31,560 nucleotides of DNA from the NCBI GenBank assembly GCA_019323195.1, contig JAHWHQ010000048.1, positions 1 to 31,560 of the forward strand, read 5' to 3'. Positions 15,563-24,431 of the stretch are shown one piece after another. The position numbers were made by a program, and so were the translations under genes. This DNA comes from Candidatus Woesearchaeota archaeon (lineage in GTDB: Archaea; Nanobdellota; Nanobdellia; Woesearchaeales; JACPBV01). The notes beneath the pieces are model-generated. The model was not told the DNA's origin. It saw nothing but the letters and a program-made list of their open reading frames with translations, and made no database searches. Within the stretch, counting starts at the first letter, position 1. The number at the start of each line of letters is the position of its first letter.

Positions 15563-17551
15563 TCAAACAAACAGCGGCAAAAATACCAGCGCAACTATGC
15601 TTATCAGCTTTATCAGGATGTTTAAGGCAGGCCCGCTTGTGTCTTTGTAGGGGTCGCCTACTGTGTCGCCGACAACTGCCGCTTTGTGAGCGTCTGAGCC
15701 TTTCCCTCCGAAATGGCCCTCTTCTATGTATTTCTTGGCATTGTCCCATGTTGCTCCTGCATTGGCCATGAAGACAGCCATAAGAAAGCCTGTAACTGTC
15801 GCTCCTGCCAATAGCCCTCCAAGAGCCTCTACACCCAGGAAGAACCCTACCAGGATTGGCGTTAGTAAGGTTATCACTGTCGGAAGGACCATCTGCTTTA
15901 ATGCAGCGCCTGTCACTATTGATATGCACTTGTTGGAGTCGGGCTTTGCCTTTCCCTGCATCAGGCCCTTTATCCTCTTGAACTGGCCTCTGACCTCGAT
16001 AACGACAGACTCTGCTGCCTTTCCGACAGCCTTCATGGAAAGCGCTGAGAAGATGAATGGAAGGACGCCGCCTATGAATAATCCTACAATGACTGCAGGG
16101 GTTGTTATGTCGATGACTGTTGTTTTTCCTGTGTATTCGGCAGCTACCTGGGTGAATGAGGCGAACAAGGCCAAGGCAGTGAAGGCTGCTGAGCCGATGG
16201 CAAAGCCTTTTCCTATAGCTGCTGTTGTATTTCCTACTGCGTCCAGGCTTTCGCACCTTTTCCTTATGTTTCCTCCTATCTGCGCCATCTCTGCTATGCC
16301 TGCAGCATTATCTGCAACAGGGCCGTAGCAGTCTGTTGCAAGGGTTATGCCCAATGTTGAGAGCATCCCTACAGCTGCTATGGCTATGCCATACAGGCCG
16401 GAGAAATAGAAAGAGATAAGTATTGCCGCGCAGATTGTAACAACAGGAATCACAGTAGAAAGCATCCCCACTGACAATCCCTGTATTATGTTAGTCCCTG
16501 CCCCTGTTTTAGCAGCCTCTGCAACCTCCTGTGTCGGCCTTTTGCTGCCTGTAGTGTAGTATTCTGTCGCCAGGCCGATGATGATTCCTGCTATAAGGCC
16601 TGAAAGCATTGCATAGAAGACATCAAGGCCGCTGGAGTTTGGGATGATATACTTTATGACCAGAAATGAGAGGACTGCCATTATGGCTGTTGCTGCCCAT
16701 ATCCCCTTGTCAAGGGCGTGCTGGGCCTTTCCTTTTGTTACCTTGACGAAATATGTGCCTATTATTGATGATACTACGCCTAATGCGGCCAGTATTAAGG
16801 GCAGGACAACATATCCTTTTGCTATCCTTGTTGTTATCATGATTGTTGTTCCGATGACCATCGCTGCTATTATCGAATCCACATAGCTTTCAAACAGGTC
16901 AGCGCCCATGCCTGCTATGTCCCCTACATTATCCCCAACATTATCAGCAATTACAGCAGGGTTCCTTGGGTCATCTTCAGGTATTCCTGCTTCCACCTTT
17001 CCTACTAGGTCTGCTCCTACGTCAGCTGCCTTCGTATAGATGCCTCCGCCTACCCTTGCGAACAATGCTATGCTTGAAGCTCCAAACCCAAAGCCGTAGA
17101 TTATGCTGGGATCGCCGAAGATCATGTAAAGCAATGCAACGCCCAACAGACCTAAACCGACAACCGTAAGCCCCATCACAGTGCCTGATGAGAAAGCGAT
17201 GCTAAGCCCCTCATGCAGGGACTGCCTTGAGCCTTCTGTTGTCCTGCAGTTGGCTTTTGTAGCGATCCTCATGCCGATGTTGCCTGCCAGGGCAGAGAAT
17301 ATCGCGCCGATTATGAAGGCTATCGCAATCTTAAGCCCTATGAAGACAGACAACGCGATTACCGCAACTATAACAAAGATCGATATTATGGCATACTCTT
17401 TTTTCAGGAAAGTAAGGGCGCCGTTATGTATCAGGTCAGAAAGCTCCTCCATCCTCTCGTTTCCCGGAGATTTTTTATTCACCTTAAAAGCCTGGTACAC
17501 TGCAAAGAGCAATGCAAAAATGCTTATCACTATTATTGTTGGTAAAATCAT
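15563..17551 (-). CDS. hppA: Membrane-bound, ion-pumping inorganic pyrophosphatase (K+-dependent type)
   Basis: A 662-residue polytopic enzyme that couples pyrophosphate hydrolysis to pumping of H+ or Na+ across the membrane. The pyrophosphate site is seen as the segment around ADVGADLVGKVEAGIPEDDPRNPAVIADNVGDNVGD, with the DX7KXE-type and DNVGDNVGD motifs; a second acidic cluster appears near the C-terminus (AAVVGDTVGDPYKDTSGP). GNTTAAIGKG has Ala where K+-independent enzymes carry Lys, which indicates the K+-dependent subfamily. Whether H+ or Na+ is pumped cannot be judged safely. GAGGTGGGAAC right before the ATG supports the start. It would recover energy from pyrophosphate released by GalT-type, PRPP and tRNA reactions. 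Confidence 0.95.
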   Translation of the reverse strand: MILPTIIVISIFALLFAVYQAFKVNKKSPGNERMEELSDLIHNGALTFLKKEYAIISIFVIVAVIALSVFIGLKIAIAFIIGAIFSALAGNIGMRIATKANCRTTEGSRQSLHEGLSIAFSSGTVMGLTVVGLGLLGVALLYMIFGDPSIIYGFGFGASSIALFARVGGGIYTKAADVGADLVGKVEAGIPEDDPRNPAVIADNVGDNVGDIAGMGADLFESYVDSIIAAMVIGTTIMITTRIAKGYVVLPLILAALGVVSSIIGTYFVKVTKGKAQHALDKGIWAATAIMAVLSFLVIKYIIPNSSGLDVFYAMLSGLIAGIIIGLATEYYTTGSKRPTQEVAEAAKTGAGTNIIQGLSVGMLSTVIPVVTICAAILISFYFSGLYGIAIAAVGMLSTLGITLATDCYGPVADNAAGIAEMAQIGGNIRKRCESLDAVGNTTAAIGKGFAIGSAAFTALALFASFTQVAAEYTGKTTVIDITTPAVIVGLFIGGVLPFIFSALSMKAVGKAAESVVIEVRGQFKRIKGLMQGKAKPDSNKCISIVTGAALKQMVLPTVITLLTPILVGFFLGVEALGGLLAGATVTGFLMAVFMANAGATWDNAKKYIEEGHFGGKGSDAHKAAVVGDTVGDPYKDTSGPALNILIKLISIVALVFLPLFV

Positions 17552-17626
17552 GTTCCCACCTCAATGATTCGAAATCGAAGAAGTATAAAAAGATTTCTAA
17601 AATGAGATTTCAGTTTCATGAAAACC

Positions 17627-18628
17627 TTATCTCATCATCAGCTTTATCACATCAATCATCCTGTTGCTGTAGCCCCATTCGTTGTCATACCAGCCCACTA
17701 CTATGAGGGAATTGTCAACGCATTCTGTCAGCTGCGAGTCAAACAGGCAGGAATGCGGGTTGCCGATGACGTCTGTCGAGACCAGGGCCTCGTCCGAGAA
17801 CTCGATAATGCCCCTGAATTTAGTCTTTGACATCCTCTTGAAAATGGAATTGACATCCTCTGTCAGGCAGGTGCTGTTTTTCTTCTTCAGCTCTGCAACG
17901 AAATGGCATAATGAGGCGTCAGGGGTAGGAACCCTTATAGCAGAGCCGATAAGCTTTCCCTTCAGCTCTGGAATAACCTCACTTATTGCCTTTGCAGCGC
18001 CTGTCATGGTAGGGACCATGTTCAGGGCTGCCGCCCTCGCCCTCCTAAGGTCCTTATGCGGGCCGTCCAGTATCCTCTGGTCATTTGTATAGCTGTGTAT
18101 AGTGGTCATGACGCCGCTTATTATGCCGTAATTGTCGTTTATCACCTTTGCCATAGGGGCAAAGCAGTTTGTTGTGCATGAGGCGTTTGAGACAATATCT
18201 TCATTATTATATGTCCTGTCATTGACGCCCATGACGATCTGCTTTATCGGCTTGTCGCCTTTAGGAGGCGCGGATAGAAGCACTTTTTTTGCGCCTGCCT
18301 TAAGGTGCATCCTGCATTCATCATACTGCCTGAAAAAGCCTGTGCATTCGACTGCAACATCGACCTTTAGCTTTTTCCATGGAAGCCTTCTGGGGTCTTT
18401 TTCCGCTGTTACTTTTATCTCTTTGCCGTTTACTATGATAGAATCCTTCTTTGCCTCAAGTTTACCCTGGAATTTGCCGTGCACCGAATCCCATCGCAGG
18501 AGGTGCGTGAGCGTTGCAGGGTCTGTGAGGTCGTTTATCGCGACAAACCTTATGTTCTTATTGTTTATGCCTGCCCTGAGGATAAGCCTTCCGATCCTTC
18601 CAAAGCCGTTGATTGCTACATTTATCAT
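17627..18628 (-). CDS. gap: Glyceraldehyde-3-phosphate dehydrogenase, bacterial/eukaryal type (class I)
   Basis: A 333-residue phosphorylating GAPDH of the class I family, not the archaeal type II enzyme. INGFGRIGRL is the NAD(P) loop, SNASCTTNC contains the catalytic cysteine, HSYTNDQRILD and RRARAAALNMVPTMTGAAKA are phosphate-binding regions, and WYDNEWGYSNRM closes the enzyme. AINDLTDPATL places an Asp at the adenosine ribose, favouring NAD+. The start ATG 18628 is preceded by GGTGAT at the right distance; an upstream in-frame ATG at 18649 covers that site. It sits next to the translation cluster, in the opposite direction. The bacterial type in an archaeon implies ancient transfer. Confidence 0.95.
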   Translation of the reverse strand: MINVAINGFGRIGRLILRAGINNKNIRFVAINDLTDPATLTHLLRWDSVHGKFQGKLEAKKDSIIVNGKEIKVTAEKDPRRLPWKKLKVDVAVECTGFFRQYDECRMHLKAGAKKVLLSAPPKGDKPIKQIVMGVNDRTYNNEDIVSNASCTTNCFAPMAKVINDNYGIISGVMTTIHSYTNDQRILDGPHKDLRRARAAALNMVPTMTGAAKAISEVIPELKGKLIGSAIRVPTPDASLCHFVAELKKKNSTCLTEDVNSIFKRMSKTKFRGIIEFSDEALVSTDVIGNPHSCLFDSQLTECVDNSLIVVGWYDNEWGYSNRMIDVIKLMMR

Positions 18629-18725
18629 GATATCACCTTTTTTATTCATCTGCTTTATTTGCCTTATTTAAATTTTTCGAACCGCATAACCTGCATTTTC
18701 AACACATCCTTAAACTACAGTAACA

Positions 18726-18733
18726 TTTATAAA
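18726..18733 (+). promoter_or_regulatory. TATA box for the eL42-eS27-aIF2alpha-Nop10-PAC2 operon
   Basis: TTTATAAA sits about 27 nt before the eL42 ATG with no ribosome binding site between, consistent with a leaderless first gene of the operon. Confidence 0.6.
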
Positions 18734-18759
18734 CAAAAGCTCTTTTCCGAATAAGAACA

Positions 18760-19068
18760 ATGAAACTTCCAAAGATGATAAAACGATACTGTAAATACTG
18801 TAAAAAGCATACTGAGCATAAGGTTGCGCAGACCAAGAGAGGCAGCCCCAGAAGCATGAGCTATGGAAGCAAGGTAAGGGCCAGAAAAAGAGGGGTAGCA
18901 AGGGGGATAGGCAACCGGGGAAGGTATTCCAAGAAGGCCATAACCAAGTTCAAGATGACAGGGAAGAAGATGACAAAGAAGACAGACCTGAGGTATACAT
19001 GCAAGGAATGCAAGAAAACCCATGTCCAGAGACAGGGGATAAGGGCCAAGAGGGTCGAGTTTGTGTAA
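18760..19068 (+). CDS. rpl44e: Large-subunit ribosomal protein eL42 (L44e)
   Basis: A 102-residue basic protein with the two CxxC pairs of the eL42 zinc site (YCKYCKKHTEH near 10-20 and YTCKECKKTH near 78-88) and the conserved stretch RKRGVARGIGNRGRYSKK. It contacts the E site of the 50S subunit. It heads the conserved archaeal order eL42, eS27, aIF2-alpha, Nop10, PAC2 protein. The next gene starts 10 nt after its stop. Confidence 0.97.
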   Translation: MKLPKMIKRYCKYCKKHTEHKVAQTKRGSPRSMSYGSKVRARKRGVARGIGNRGRYSKKAITKFKMTGKKMTKKTDLRYTCKECKKTHVQRQGIRAKRVEFV

Positions 19069-19078
19069 GGTAGATAAA

Positions 19079-19264
19079 ATGAGAGAAATGAAAGAACCTG
19101 AAAGCAAGTTCATAAAGGTAAGATGTCCGAAATGCAAGAATGAGCAGATAGTTTTCGGCAAGGTAAGCTCAGAGGTGAACTGCCTTGTATGCAGCAAGAA
19201 GATAGTAGAGCCTACCGGCGGAAAGGCAAAGGTTAAGGCAAGGATCCTGGAAGTTTTAGAGTAA
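19079..19264 (+). CDS. rps27e: Small-subunit ribosomal protein eS27
   Basis: A 61-residue zinc-ribbon ribosomal protein: VRCPKCKNEQIVFGKVSSEV with the first CxxC, then NCLVCSKKIVEPTGGKAKV with the second; the closing PTGGKAKV is typical of archaeal eS27. ATG 19079 is preferred over the in-frame TTG at 19061, which lies inside the upstream gene's end. AAGGT lies 8-9 nt upstream. It is in the translation operon. Confidence 0.96.
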   Translation: MREMKEPESKFIKVRCPKCKNEQIVFGKVSSEVNCLVCSKKIVEPTGGKAKVKARILEVLE

Positions 19265-19265
19265 A

Positions 19266-20039
19266 ATGCTACTTAAGAAAGAAGGTTTTCCAGAAGAAGA
19301 CGAGTTTGTTCTTTGTACCACAACAAGCATATTCCATCATGGCGTATTTGTCAACCTGGATGAATACGGCAAAGGCGGCATGATACATATCTCTGAAGTG
19401 AGCCCGGGAAGGATAAGGAATATAAGGGACTTTGTAAGGGAAGGCAAGAAGATAGTATGCAAGGTTCTAAGGATAAACGAGGAGAAGGGGCATATCGACC
19501 TAAGCCTGAGAAGGGTCAACGAACGGCAGAAAAAGGAGAAGATCAACGAGATAAAGCAGGAGCAGAAGGCAGAGAAGATAATAGAGTTTGTGGCAAGGAA
19601 GCTCGGCACTGATGTCAAGAAGCTTTATGATGAGATCTCCCCTAAGATATTTAAGAAGTATTCTTTGGTTCACCATTGTTTTGAGGATGTTGCCCGGGAG
19701 AATATGTCCCTTGAGAAATTCGTCCAGGATGAGAAGACAGCAGCCCTTTTGACGGAATCCATCAAGGAAAGGATGAAGCCGGTTGAGGTTTTCATAGGGG
19801 GGGAACTGAAGCTGCACTCCTACTCTGAAAACGGCGTGGAGATAATAAAGACTGCTTTGAGCAAAGGGCTGGAAAAGCCAGATGTCACTATAATGTATGA
19901 AGGGGCAGGAAGGTACAAGATCAGGGCAAAGGCAGGCGAATATAAGGATGCTGAAAAGATCCTTGAAAAATCAACCACTGCTATACTTAAGTTTCTGGAA
20001 AAAAACGGCGGAGAAGGGCAGTTTATAAGGTCAGACTAA
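19266..20039 (+). CDS. eif2a: Translation initiation factor 2 subunit alpha (aIF2-alpha)
   Basis: A 257-residue protein with an N-terminal S1-type OB fold (HHGVFVNLDEYGKGGMIHIS, residues about 22-41, then GHIDLSLRRVNERQ), a helical middle domain and a C-terminal alpha/beta domain that binds the gamma subunit. It is part of the aIF2 complex delivering initiator tRNA. Length is as expected. It begins one base after the eS27 stop. The Ser51 position used for phosphorylation control in eukaryotes is in SEVSPGRIRNIRDFV. Confidence 0.96.
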   Translation: MLLKKEGFPEEDEFVLCTTTSIFHHGVFVNLDEYGKGGMIHISEVSPGRIRNIRDFVREGKKIVCKVLRINEEKGHIDLSLRRVNERQKKEKINEIKQEQKAEKIIEFVARKLGTDVKKLYDEISPKIFKKYSLVHHCFEDVARENMSLEKFVQDEKTAALLTESIKERMKPVEVFIGGELKLHSYSENGVEIIKTALSKGLEKPDVTIMYEGAGRYKIRAKAGEYKDAEKILEKSTTAILKFLEKNGGEGQFIRSD

Positions 20040-20059
20040 GGCATAAGATAAGGGTTTAA

Positions 20060-20236
20060 ATGAAACATATTCTTAGGTGCAGGGCATGCGGGGCCTATAC
20101 TATGCATGAGAAATGCCCTGGATGCGGCCAGGAAGCAATAAGGCCGATCCCGCCAAAGTACTCCCCGCTTGACAAGTACGGCAGCTACAGGAGGAAAGCT
20201 AAATTACAATCACTGAAAAAGGCCAATCTAATATGA
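20060..20236 (+). CDS. nop10: Nop10, H/ACA ribonucleoprotein and rRNA-processing protein
   Basis: A 58-residue gene. It starts MKHILRCRACGAYTMHEKCP; the zinc ribbon uses Cys7, Cys10, Cys19 and Cys22 (CRAC and CPGC). It continues with the PPKYSPLDKYGSYRRK signature of Nop10. It binds Cbf5 in the H/ACA particle that makes pseudouridines in rRNA. Its stop overlaps the next gene's start (ATGA). AAGGG lies just ahead of its own ATG. Confidence 0.95.
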   Translation: MKHILRCRACGAYTMHEKCPGCGQEAIRPIPPKYSPLDKYGSYRRKAKLQSLKKANLI

Positions 20237-21015
20237 GCACATGGAGAGTAGATACGCTTGGAAAAAAGCCGAAACTTAGCAGTCCGATATTTATAGAAGG
20301 GCTTCCGGGAATAGGAAATGTGGGCAAGGTAGTTATGGACTTCATCGTTGACGAGCTGAATGCCAGGAAGCTGTACGAGATCACGTCCAAGACATTCCCG
20401 CATTCTGTTTTTGTCAATGAGGATAACCTGGTGGAACTGCCAAAGATAGAGATATTCTACAAGAGATGCAACGGCCATGACCTTCTGCTTATGGGAGGGG
20501 ATGTGCAGCCGATAGACGAGGTCAGCTCTTATGATTTTTCTGAGAAGGTTCTTGACCTGGTTGGTGAGTTTAATACCCAGGAGATCATTACAATAGGAGG
20601 GATTGGGCTGGCAGAGATACCGAAAAAGCCCAAGGTTTACTGCACAGGGAATTCCAAGGCTATGATCCAGAGGTATAAGAGCAGGAACCTCCATAGCAAC
20701 CTTTACGGTGTTGTAGGGCCGATTGTGGGAGTTTCAGGCCTGCTGCTGGGCCTTGCTTCGAGGAGAAAGGTTGATGCTATAGCCTTACTGGCCGAGACAT
20801 ATGATCATCCTATGTACCTGGGAATTAAAGGCGCAAGAGAGGTATTGAAGATATTAAATGAAAAGCTGAGCCTTGACATCAACATAAATAAGCTGGAGAA
20901 GGAGATAGCCTATATAGAAAGGCAGATAATGAAAAGGACTGAGGAGCTGGGCAATGTCTCCAAGAAAGGCTCATTAAGGAGATTCAGGAAGGGAGAGGTT
21001 AGTTATATTGGGTAG
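20233..21015 (+). CDS. PAC2-family proteasome assembly chaperone-like protein
   Basis: A 260-residue member of the PAC2 family (PF09754). PIFIEGLPGIGNVGKVVMDF at about 17-36 is the family's glycine motif; further conserved pieces are FPHSVFVNEDNLVELP, GGIGLAEIPKKPKVY, GPIVGVSGLLLGLA and LLAETYDHPMYLGIKGA. Archaeal members are thought to be proteasome assembly factors, although direct function is mostly inferred. It is the last gene of the translation operon, overlapping nop10 by four bases. Its end overlaps the 3' end of the convergent unknown gene by 17 bp. Confidence 0.9.
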   Translation: MSTWRVDTLGKKPKLSSPIFIEGLPGIGNVGKVVMDFIVDELNARKLYEITSKTFPHSVFVNEDNLVELPKIEIFYKRCNGHDLLLMGGDVQPIDEVSSYDFSEKVLDLVGEFNTQEIITIGGIGLAEIPKKPKVYCTGNSKAMIQRYKSRNLHSNLYGVVGPIVGVSGLLLGLASRRKVDAIALLAETYDHPMYLGIKGAREVLKILNEKLSLDININKLEKEIAYIERQIMKRTEELGNVSKKGSLRRFRKGEVSYIG

Positions 21016-21607
21016 TGGGTTTTTGGTTTTTGTTGTTAAGTATCTCTTTCAACCGCTGTAAGCTATTATCCATACTAAGGTTAATATTTAATGTCTCAAA
21101 TATTTCTGAACCTGGGTCTTTTATTGTTACTTTAGCATAAGTTATACCAGATAGAGTTGTTTTTCTTTCTAAAGTCGTTATCTCATTTTCTGGATCATAT
21201 TTTACTTCGATTAGTCCTGGCAAAGGCCTAGAGAGATTTTGTTCTTTTGGGTCAATTCCAGATAATATACCAAATATTGAATATTCAGACCAAGACTCTC
21301 CAGTTTCTTCTTTTTTAGCTTTCCAAATAGGTGTAACAGGCTGTTCCCCTAGTCCCTCAATATCTTGGGTTAGGCCCTCAATGGTGTCTATTGGTTTTGC
21401 ATATTTCTCTTTAAATGGAGATATTATTCTATGGTGGACTCTACCAATAGGTGTAGTTGGATCCTCTGATTTCTTAATATATAGACTACTGTTGCAGTTA
21501 TTGGCTTTTATGTAAGACCAATTTGCTCTATCAAGAAAAATTTCAAATGCAGGGTCACCTTTTTCTGCTAATGATTTTGCTTTTAAAAAATCCATTACAT
21601 AATTCAT
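20999..21607 (-). CDS. Hypothetical protein
   Basis: A 202-residue protein with no family I recognise. It is soluble-looking, with beta-rich stretches towards the C-terminus (LIEVKYDPENEITTLERKTT, SGITYAKVTIKD). An in-frame ATG exists at 21649, but a TATA box at 21653-21664 (minus strand) makes transcription begin near 21625-21630, and GGTGA lies 8 nt before ATG 21607, so I use that. The DNA is clearly richer in A and T than the flanking housekeeping genes, hinting at accessory origin. It overlaps the PAC2 gene tail by 17 bp. Confidence 0.55.
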   Translation of the reverse strand: MNYVMDFLKAKSLAEKGDPAFEIFLDRANWSYIKANNCNSSLYIKKSEDPTTPIGRVHHRIISPFKEKYAKPIDTIEGLTQDIEGLGEQPVTPIWKAKKEETGESWSEYSIFGILSGIDPKEQNLSRPLPGLIEVKYDPENEITTLERKTTLSGITYAKVTIKDPGSEIFETLNINLSMDNSLQRLKEILNNKNQKPTTQYN

Positions 21608-21867
21608 TTTGTTATTCACCTTATATTGGCTATTAAAGTTAAAAAACACAGCTTATATATAAATCTTTGGGTTTGTAACTTCTAAATAGTAGTAATCTTT
21701 CAATATCCCTATCCTGCACCATAAACAAACTAGAAGAATATTGAAGTATTCTTTTCATCACAAGCAGCAAAAAAGATAATTATTTATATCCTTTCTTATC
21801 TCATGTTAATCGTCGTTGGAAATCCTTACTTTAAGGGGGGATTTTAAAATCTGTCCGGGGTGATAAT

Positions 21868-23166
21868 ATGAGCAATATCAAGTCGATAAAGGCAAGGGAG
21901 ATATTAAGTTCCGGCTCTACTCCTTCTGTTGAGGTTAAATGCGAGCTGGAGTCAGGTTCTGTAGGCATCGCGTCTGTCCCTTACGGAGCCTCTGCAGGGA
22001 TACATGAGGCATTTGTCCTTCTTGACGGGGATAAGAAAAGGTATATGGGCAAGGGCATGCTAAAGGCTGTCAGTAACGTTAATGAAATAATCGCAAAGAA
22101 GGTAATAGGTTTAGATGCCTTCGAGCAGAGAAAGATAGACGAGGCTATGATCGAGCTTGACGGCACTGAGAATAAGAAGAAGCTTGGCGCCAACGCTATT
22201 TTAGGTGTAAGCCTGGCAGTGGCAAGAGCTGCAGCTAATGAGAAGAATCTTCCTTTATACAGCTACATAAGAGAGGCTTTTGGTCTGAAGATAAAGGATT
22301 ATATCCTTCCTAATCCGATGATGGTCATCATAGAAGGCGGCAAGCATTCTGACCAGAGCACCGACCTGCAGGAATATCAGATATCTCCTATTGGGAATGT
22401 TTCATTGAAAGAAAATGTAAGGTGTGGTATTGAGGTATATCTTACACTGAAAAAAGTCCTTAAGGAAAAGGGGTACAGCGTAAATGTCGGGAATGAAGGG
22501 GCATTTGCGCCTAACGGTCTGCCAACTAATGAAGCTCCTTTGGAACTTATCCAAGAGGCTATTGAGAAGTCAGGTTATAAAGCAGGGGAAGATGTTGGGA
22601 TAACCCTTGATCCAGCTGTTTCTGAGATAGTGAAGGATGGAAAGTACGAGCTGAAGAAGGAAGGCAAGATGCTTACCTCAGAGGAAATGATAGATTTCTT
22701 TGAGGACTGGGTTAAGAGATATCCAATAATAACATTAGAGGATGGGCTGCATCAGGATGACTGGGAGAATTGGCCGAAACTAACGGAAAGGTTGGGAGAA
22801 AAAATTTCTATAATCGGGGATGATTTTACTGTGACGAACCCAAAAAGGCTGCAGAAGGCGATAGAGCTTAAGGCGATAAATGCCATACTGATCAAATTGA
22901 ACCAGATTGGAACATTGACAGAGACTGTTGACTGCTGCATGCTTGCAAGGAAGCACGGCTTTATGACTGTTATAAGCCACAGGGGAGGAGGAGAGACAAA
23001 TGATACTGCCATGATTGATTTAGGAGTGGCGGTAAATTCCGGGTTTGTCAAGGTAGGGCCTTCAAGAGGGGAAAGGGTGTGCAAGTACAACAGGCTGATG
23101 GAGATAGAGGACGAGCTAGGAGATAAGGCTAAGGTTGCCGGAAGCAGTTATAGGGATGTTGCCTGA
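21868..23166 (+). CDS. eno: Enolase (divergent archaeal form)
   Basis: A 432-residue enolase, converting 2-phosphoglycerate to phosphoenolpyruvate. Kept are Ser42 of the GAS loop (VPYGASAG), GGKHSDQ (the His159 equivalent), NEGAFAPN (catalytic Glu211), LDPAVSE (Asp), LEDG (Glu), GDDFTVTN (Asp), ILIKLNQIGT (catalytic Lys345) and FVKVGPSRGERVCKYN (Lys396). Deviations: the N-terminal DSRGNPTVEV signature reads SSGSTPSVEV, and the SHRSGETEDT loop reads SHRGGGETNDT, with an extra glycine. All catalytic residues are present, so activity is likely. GGGGTGATA before ATG supports the start. apgM follows 42 nt later. Confidence 0.93.
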   Translation: MSNIKSIKAREILSSGSTPSVEVKCELESGSVGIASVPYGASAGIHEAFVLLDGDKKRYMGKGMLKAVSNVNEIIAKKVIGLDAFEQRKIDEAMIELDGTENKKKLGANAILGVSLAVARAAANEKNLPLYSYIREAFGLKIKDYILPNPMMVIIEGGKHSDQSTDLQEYQISPIGNVSLKENVRCGIEVYLTLKKVLKEKGYSVNVGNEGAFAPNGLPTNEAPLELIQEAIEKSGYKAGEDVGITLDPAVSEIVKDGKYELKKEGKMLTSEEMIDFFEDWVKRYPIITLEDGLHQDDWENWPKLTERLGEKISIIGDDFTVTNPKRLQKAIELKAINAILIKLNQIGTLTETVDCCMLARKHGFMTVISHRGGGETNDTAMIDLGVAVNSGFVKVGPSRGERVCKYNRLMEIEDELGDKAKVAGSSYRDVA

Positions 23167-23207
23167 TTATGGAAAATTTTATAACTATGGGTTATTTATA
23201 ATAAAAA

Positions 23208-24431
23208 ATGAAAAAAATAATTTTAATTATCTGTGATGGGATGGGAGACCTCCCTGTAGAAGGGTTTGGCGGCAAGACGCCTTTGGAGGCTGCTTCTACG
23301 CCAAACATGGACAGGCTGGCCAGGAACGGCGCTACAGGGATCATACACGTGCTTGGGAAAGGTGTAAGGCCTAACAGTGATGAGGCCCATCTGACATTGT
23401 TTGGCTATGAAAAGAAGAAGCATCCTGAAAGGGGGCCTATCGAGGCAGCAGGTTTAGGAATAAAATTAGAGCACGGGGATATTGCTATCAGGTCTAACCT
23501 GGCTTCTGTTGATAAAGAGCTAAGGGTAAAGGACAGGAGGACAGGAAGGATCGGGGACACTACGCCTTTTGTCAGGGAGCTGGATGGGATGGTCATTGAC
23601 GGCGTGAAATTTATTGTCAGGCCAGGGACAGGACATAGGGTATCCATTGTTATGAGAGGGAAAAATCTTTCGAATAGAATATCAAACTCAGATGTTCATT
23701 ATGTAAGCGATACTAAGGTTGTTGAGGATTGGCTTGACCATAAGGTAAATACAATAAAGCCGTTAGATAATACCAAAGAAGCTGAGTTTACTGCAAGGGT
23801 TCTGCAGAAATTTTTAGAGAGATCTCATGAGATCTTTGAGAAAAATCAGCTAAATGATGAAAGAGAGAAACAAGGAAAGCCAAGGGGAAATTATCTCGTA
23901 ACAAGGTATCCCGGCCATTACAAAAAACTAGAACCTTTTGAGGAGAAATATAACTTAAGGGCATGCTGCATTGCAGGAGCAGGATTGTATAAGGGCCTTG
24001 GCTCAATATCCGGGATGGAGCTAATCGATGTTAAAGGGGCTACAGGACTGCCTGATACTGATGTTCAGGCGAAGATCAAAGCTGCAAAGGAGCAGTTAGG
24101 AAAATATGATTTTGTTTTTGTCCATATAAAGCCTACTGACATCTATGGGGAGAATGGTGACTGTAAGGGCAAAAAGGATTTTATCGAAAAGATCGACAAG
24201 GCGATAGACAGCCTGGATAAGGAGGATGCTGTCATTGTGATAACAGCTGACCACAGCACCCCATGCAGCCATAAGGACCATTCAGGGGACCCTGTTCCTT
24301 TATTGGTTTACGGCAGGAATATCGAAGCAGACAATGTTGATAGATTTGGTGAAAAAGAGTGCAGGAAAGGAGCTTTAGGTGAACTTCTGGGCAAGGACTT
24401 TATGGAGAGGATACTTGAGCTTTCCAGATGA
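23208..24431 (+). CDS. apgM: 2,3-bisphosphoglycerate-independent phosphoglycerate mutase, archaeal type
   Basis: A 407-residue metal-dependent mutase of the alkaline phosphatase superfamily, interconverting 3- and 2-phosphoglycerate. ICDGMGDLPV (Asp10) binds metal, NSDEAHLTLFGY holds the phosphorylated Ser57, GPIEAAGLGI, RSNLASVD and the segment TADHSTPCSHKDHSGDPVP carry further metal ligands. It lies just downstream of enolase and supplies its substrate. An ATTTTATAA sequence about 28 nt ahead suggests its own leaderless start besides read-through. Its stop abuts the last base of convergent galT without any gap. Confidence 0.95.
   Translation: MKKIILIICDGMGDLPVEGFGGKTPLEAASTPNMDRLARNGATGIIHVLGKGVRPNSDEAHLTLFGYEKKKHPERGPIEAAGLGIKLEHGDIAIRSNLASVDKELRVKDRRTGRIGDTTPFVRELDGMVIDGVKFIVRPGTGHRVSIVMRGKNLSNRISNSDVHYVSDTKVVEDWLDHKVNTIKPLDNTKEAEFTARVLQKFLERSHEIFEKNQLNDEREKQGKPRGNYLVTRYPGHYKKLEPFEEKYNLRACCIAGAGLYKGLGSISGMELIDVKGATGLPDTDVQAKIKAAKEQLGKYDFVFVHIKPTDIYGENGDCKGKKDFIEKIDKAIDSLDKEDAVIVITADHSTPCSHKDHSGDPVPLLVYGRNIEADNVDRFGEKECRKGALGELLGKDFMERILELSR

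Noticed and set aside
15522..16256. Arg/His/Ser-rich minus-strand frame overlapping hppA
   Set aside because: It is in another frame on the same strand as the pyrophosphatase, has skewed composition and no start signal.
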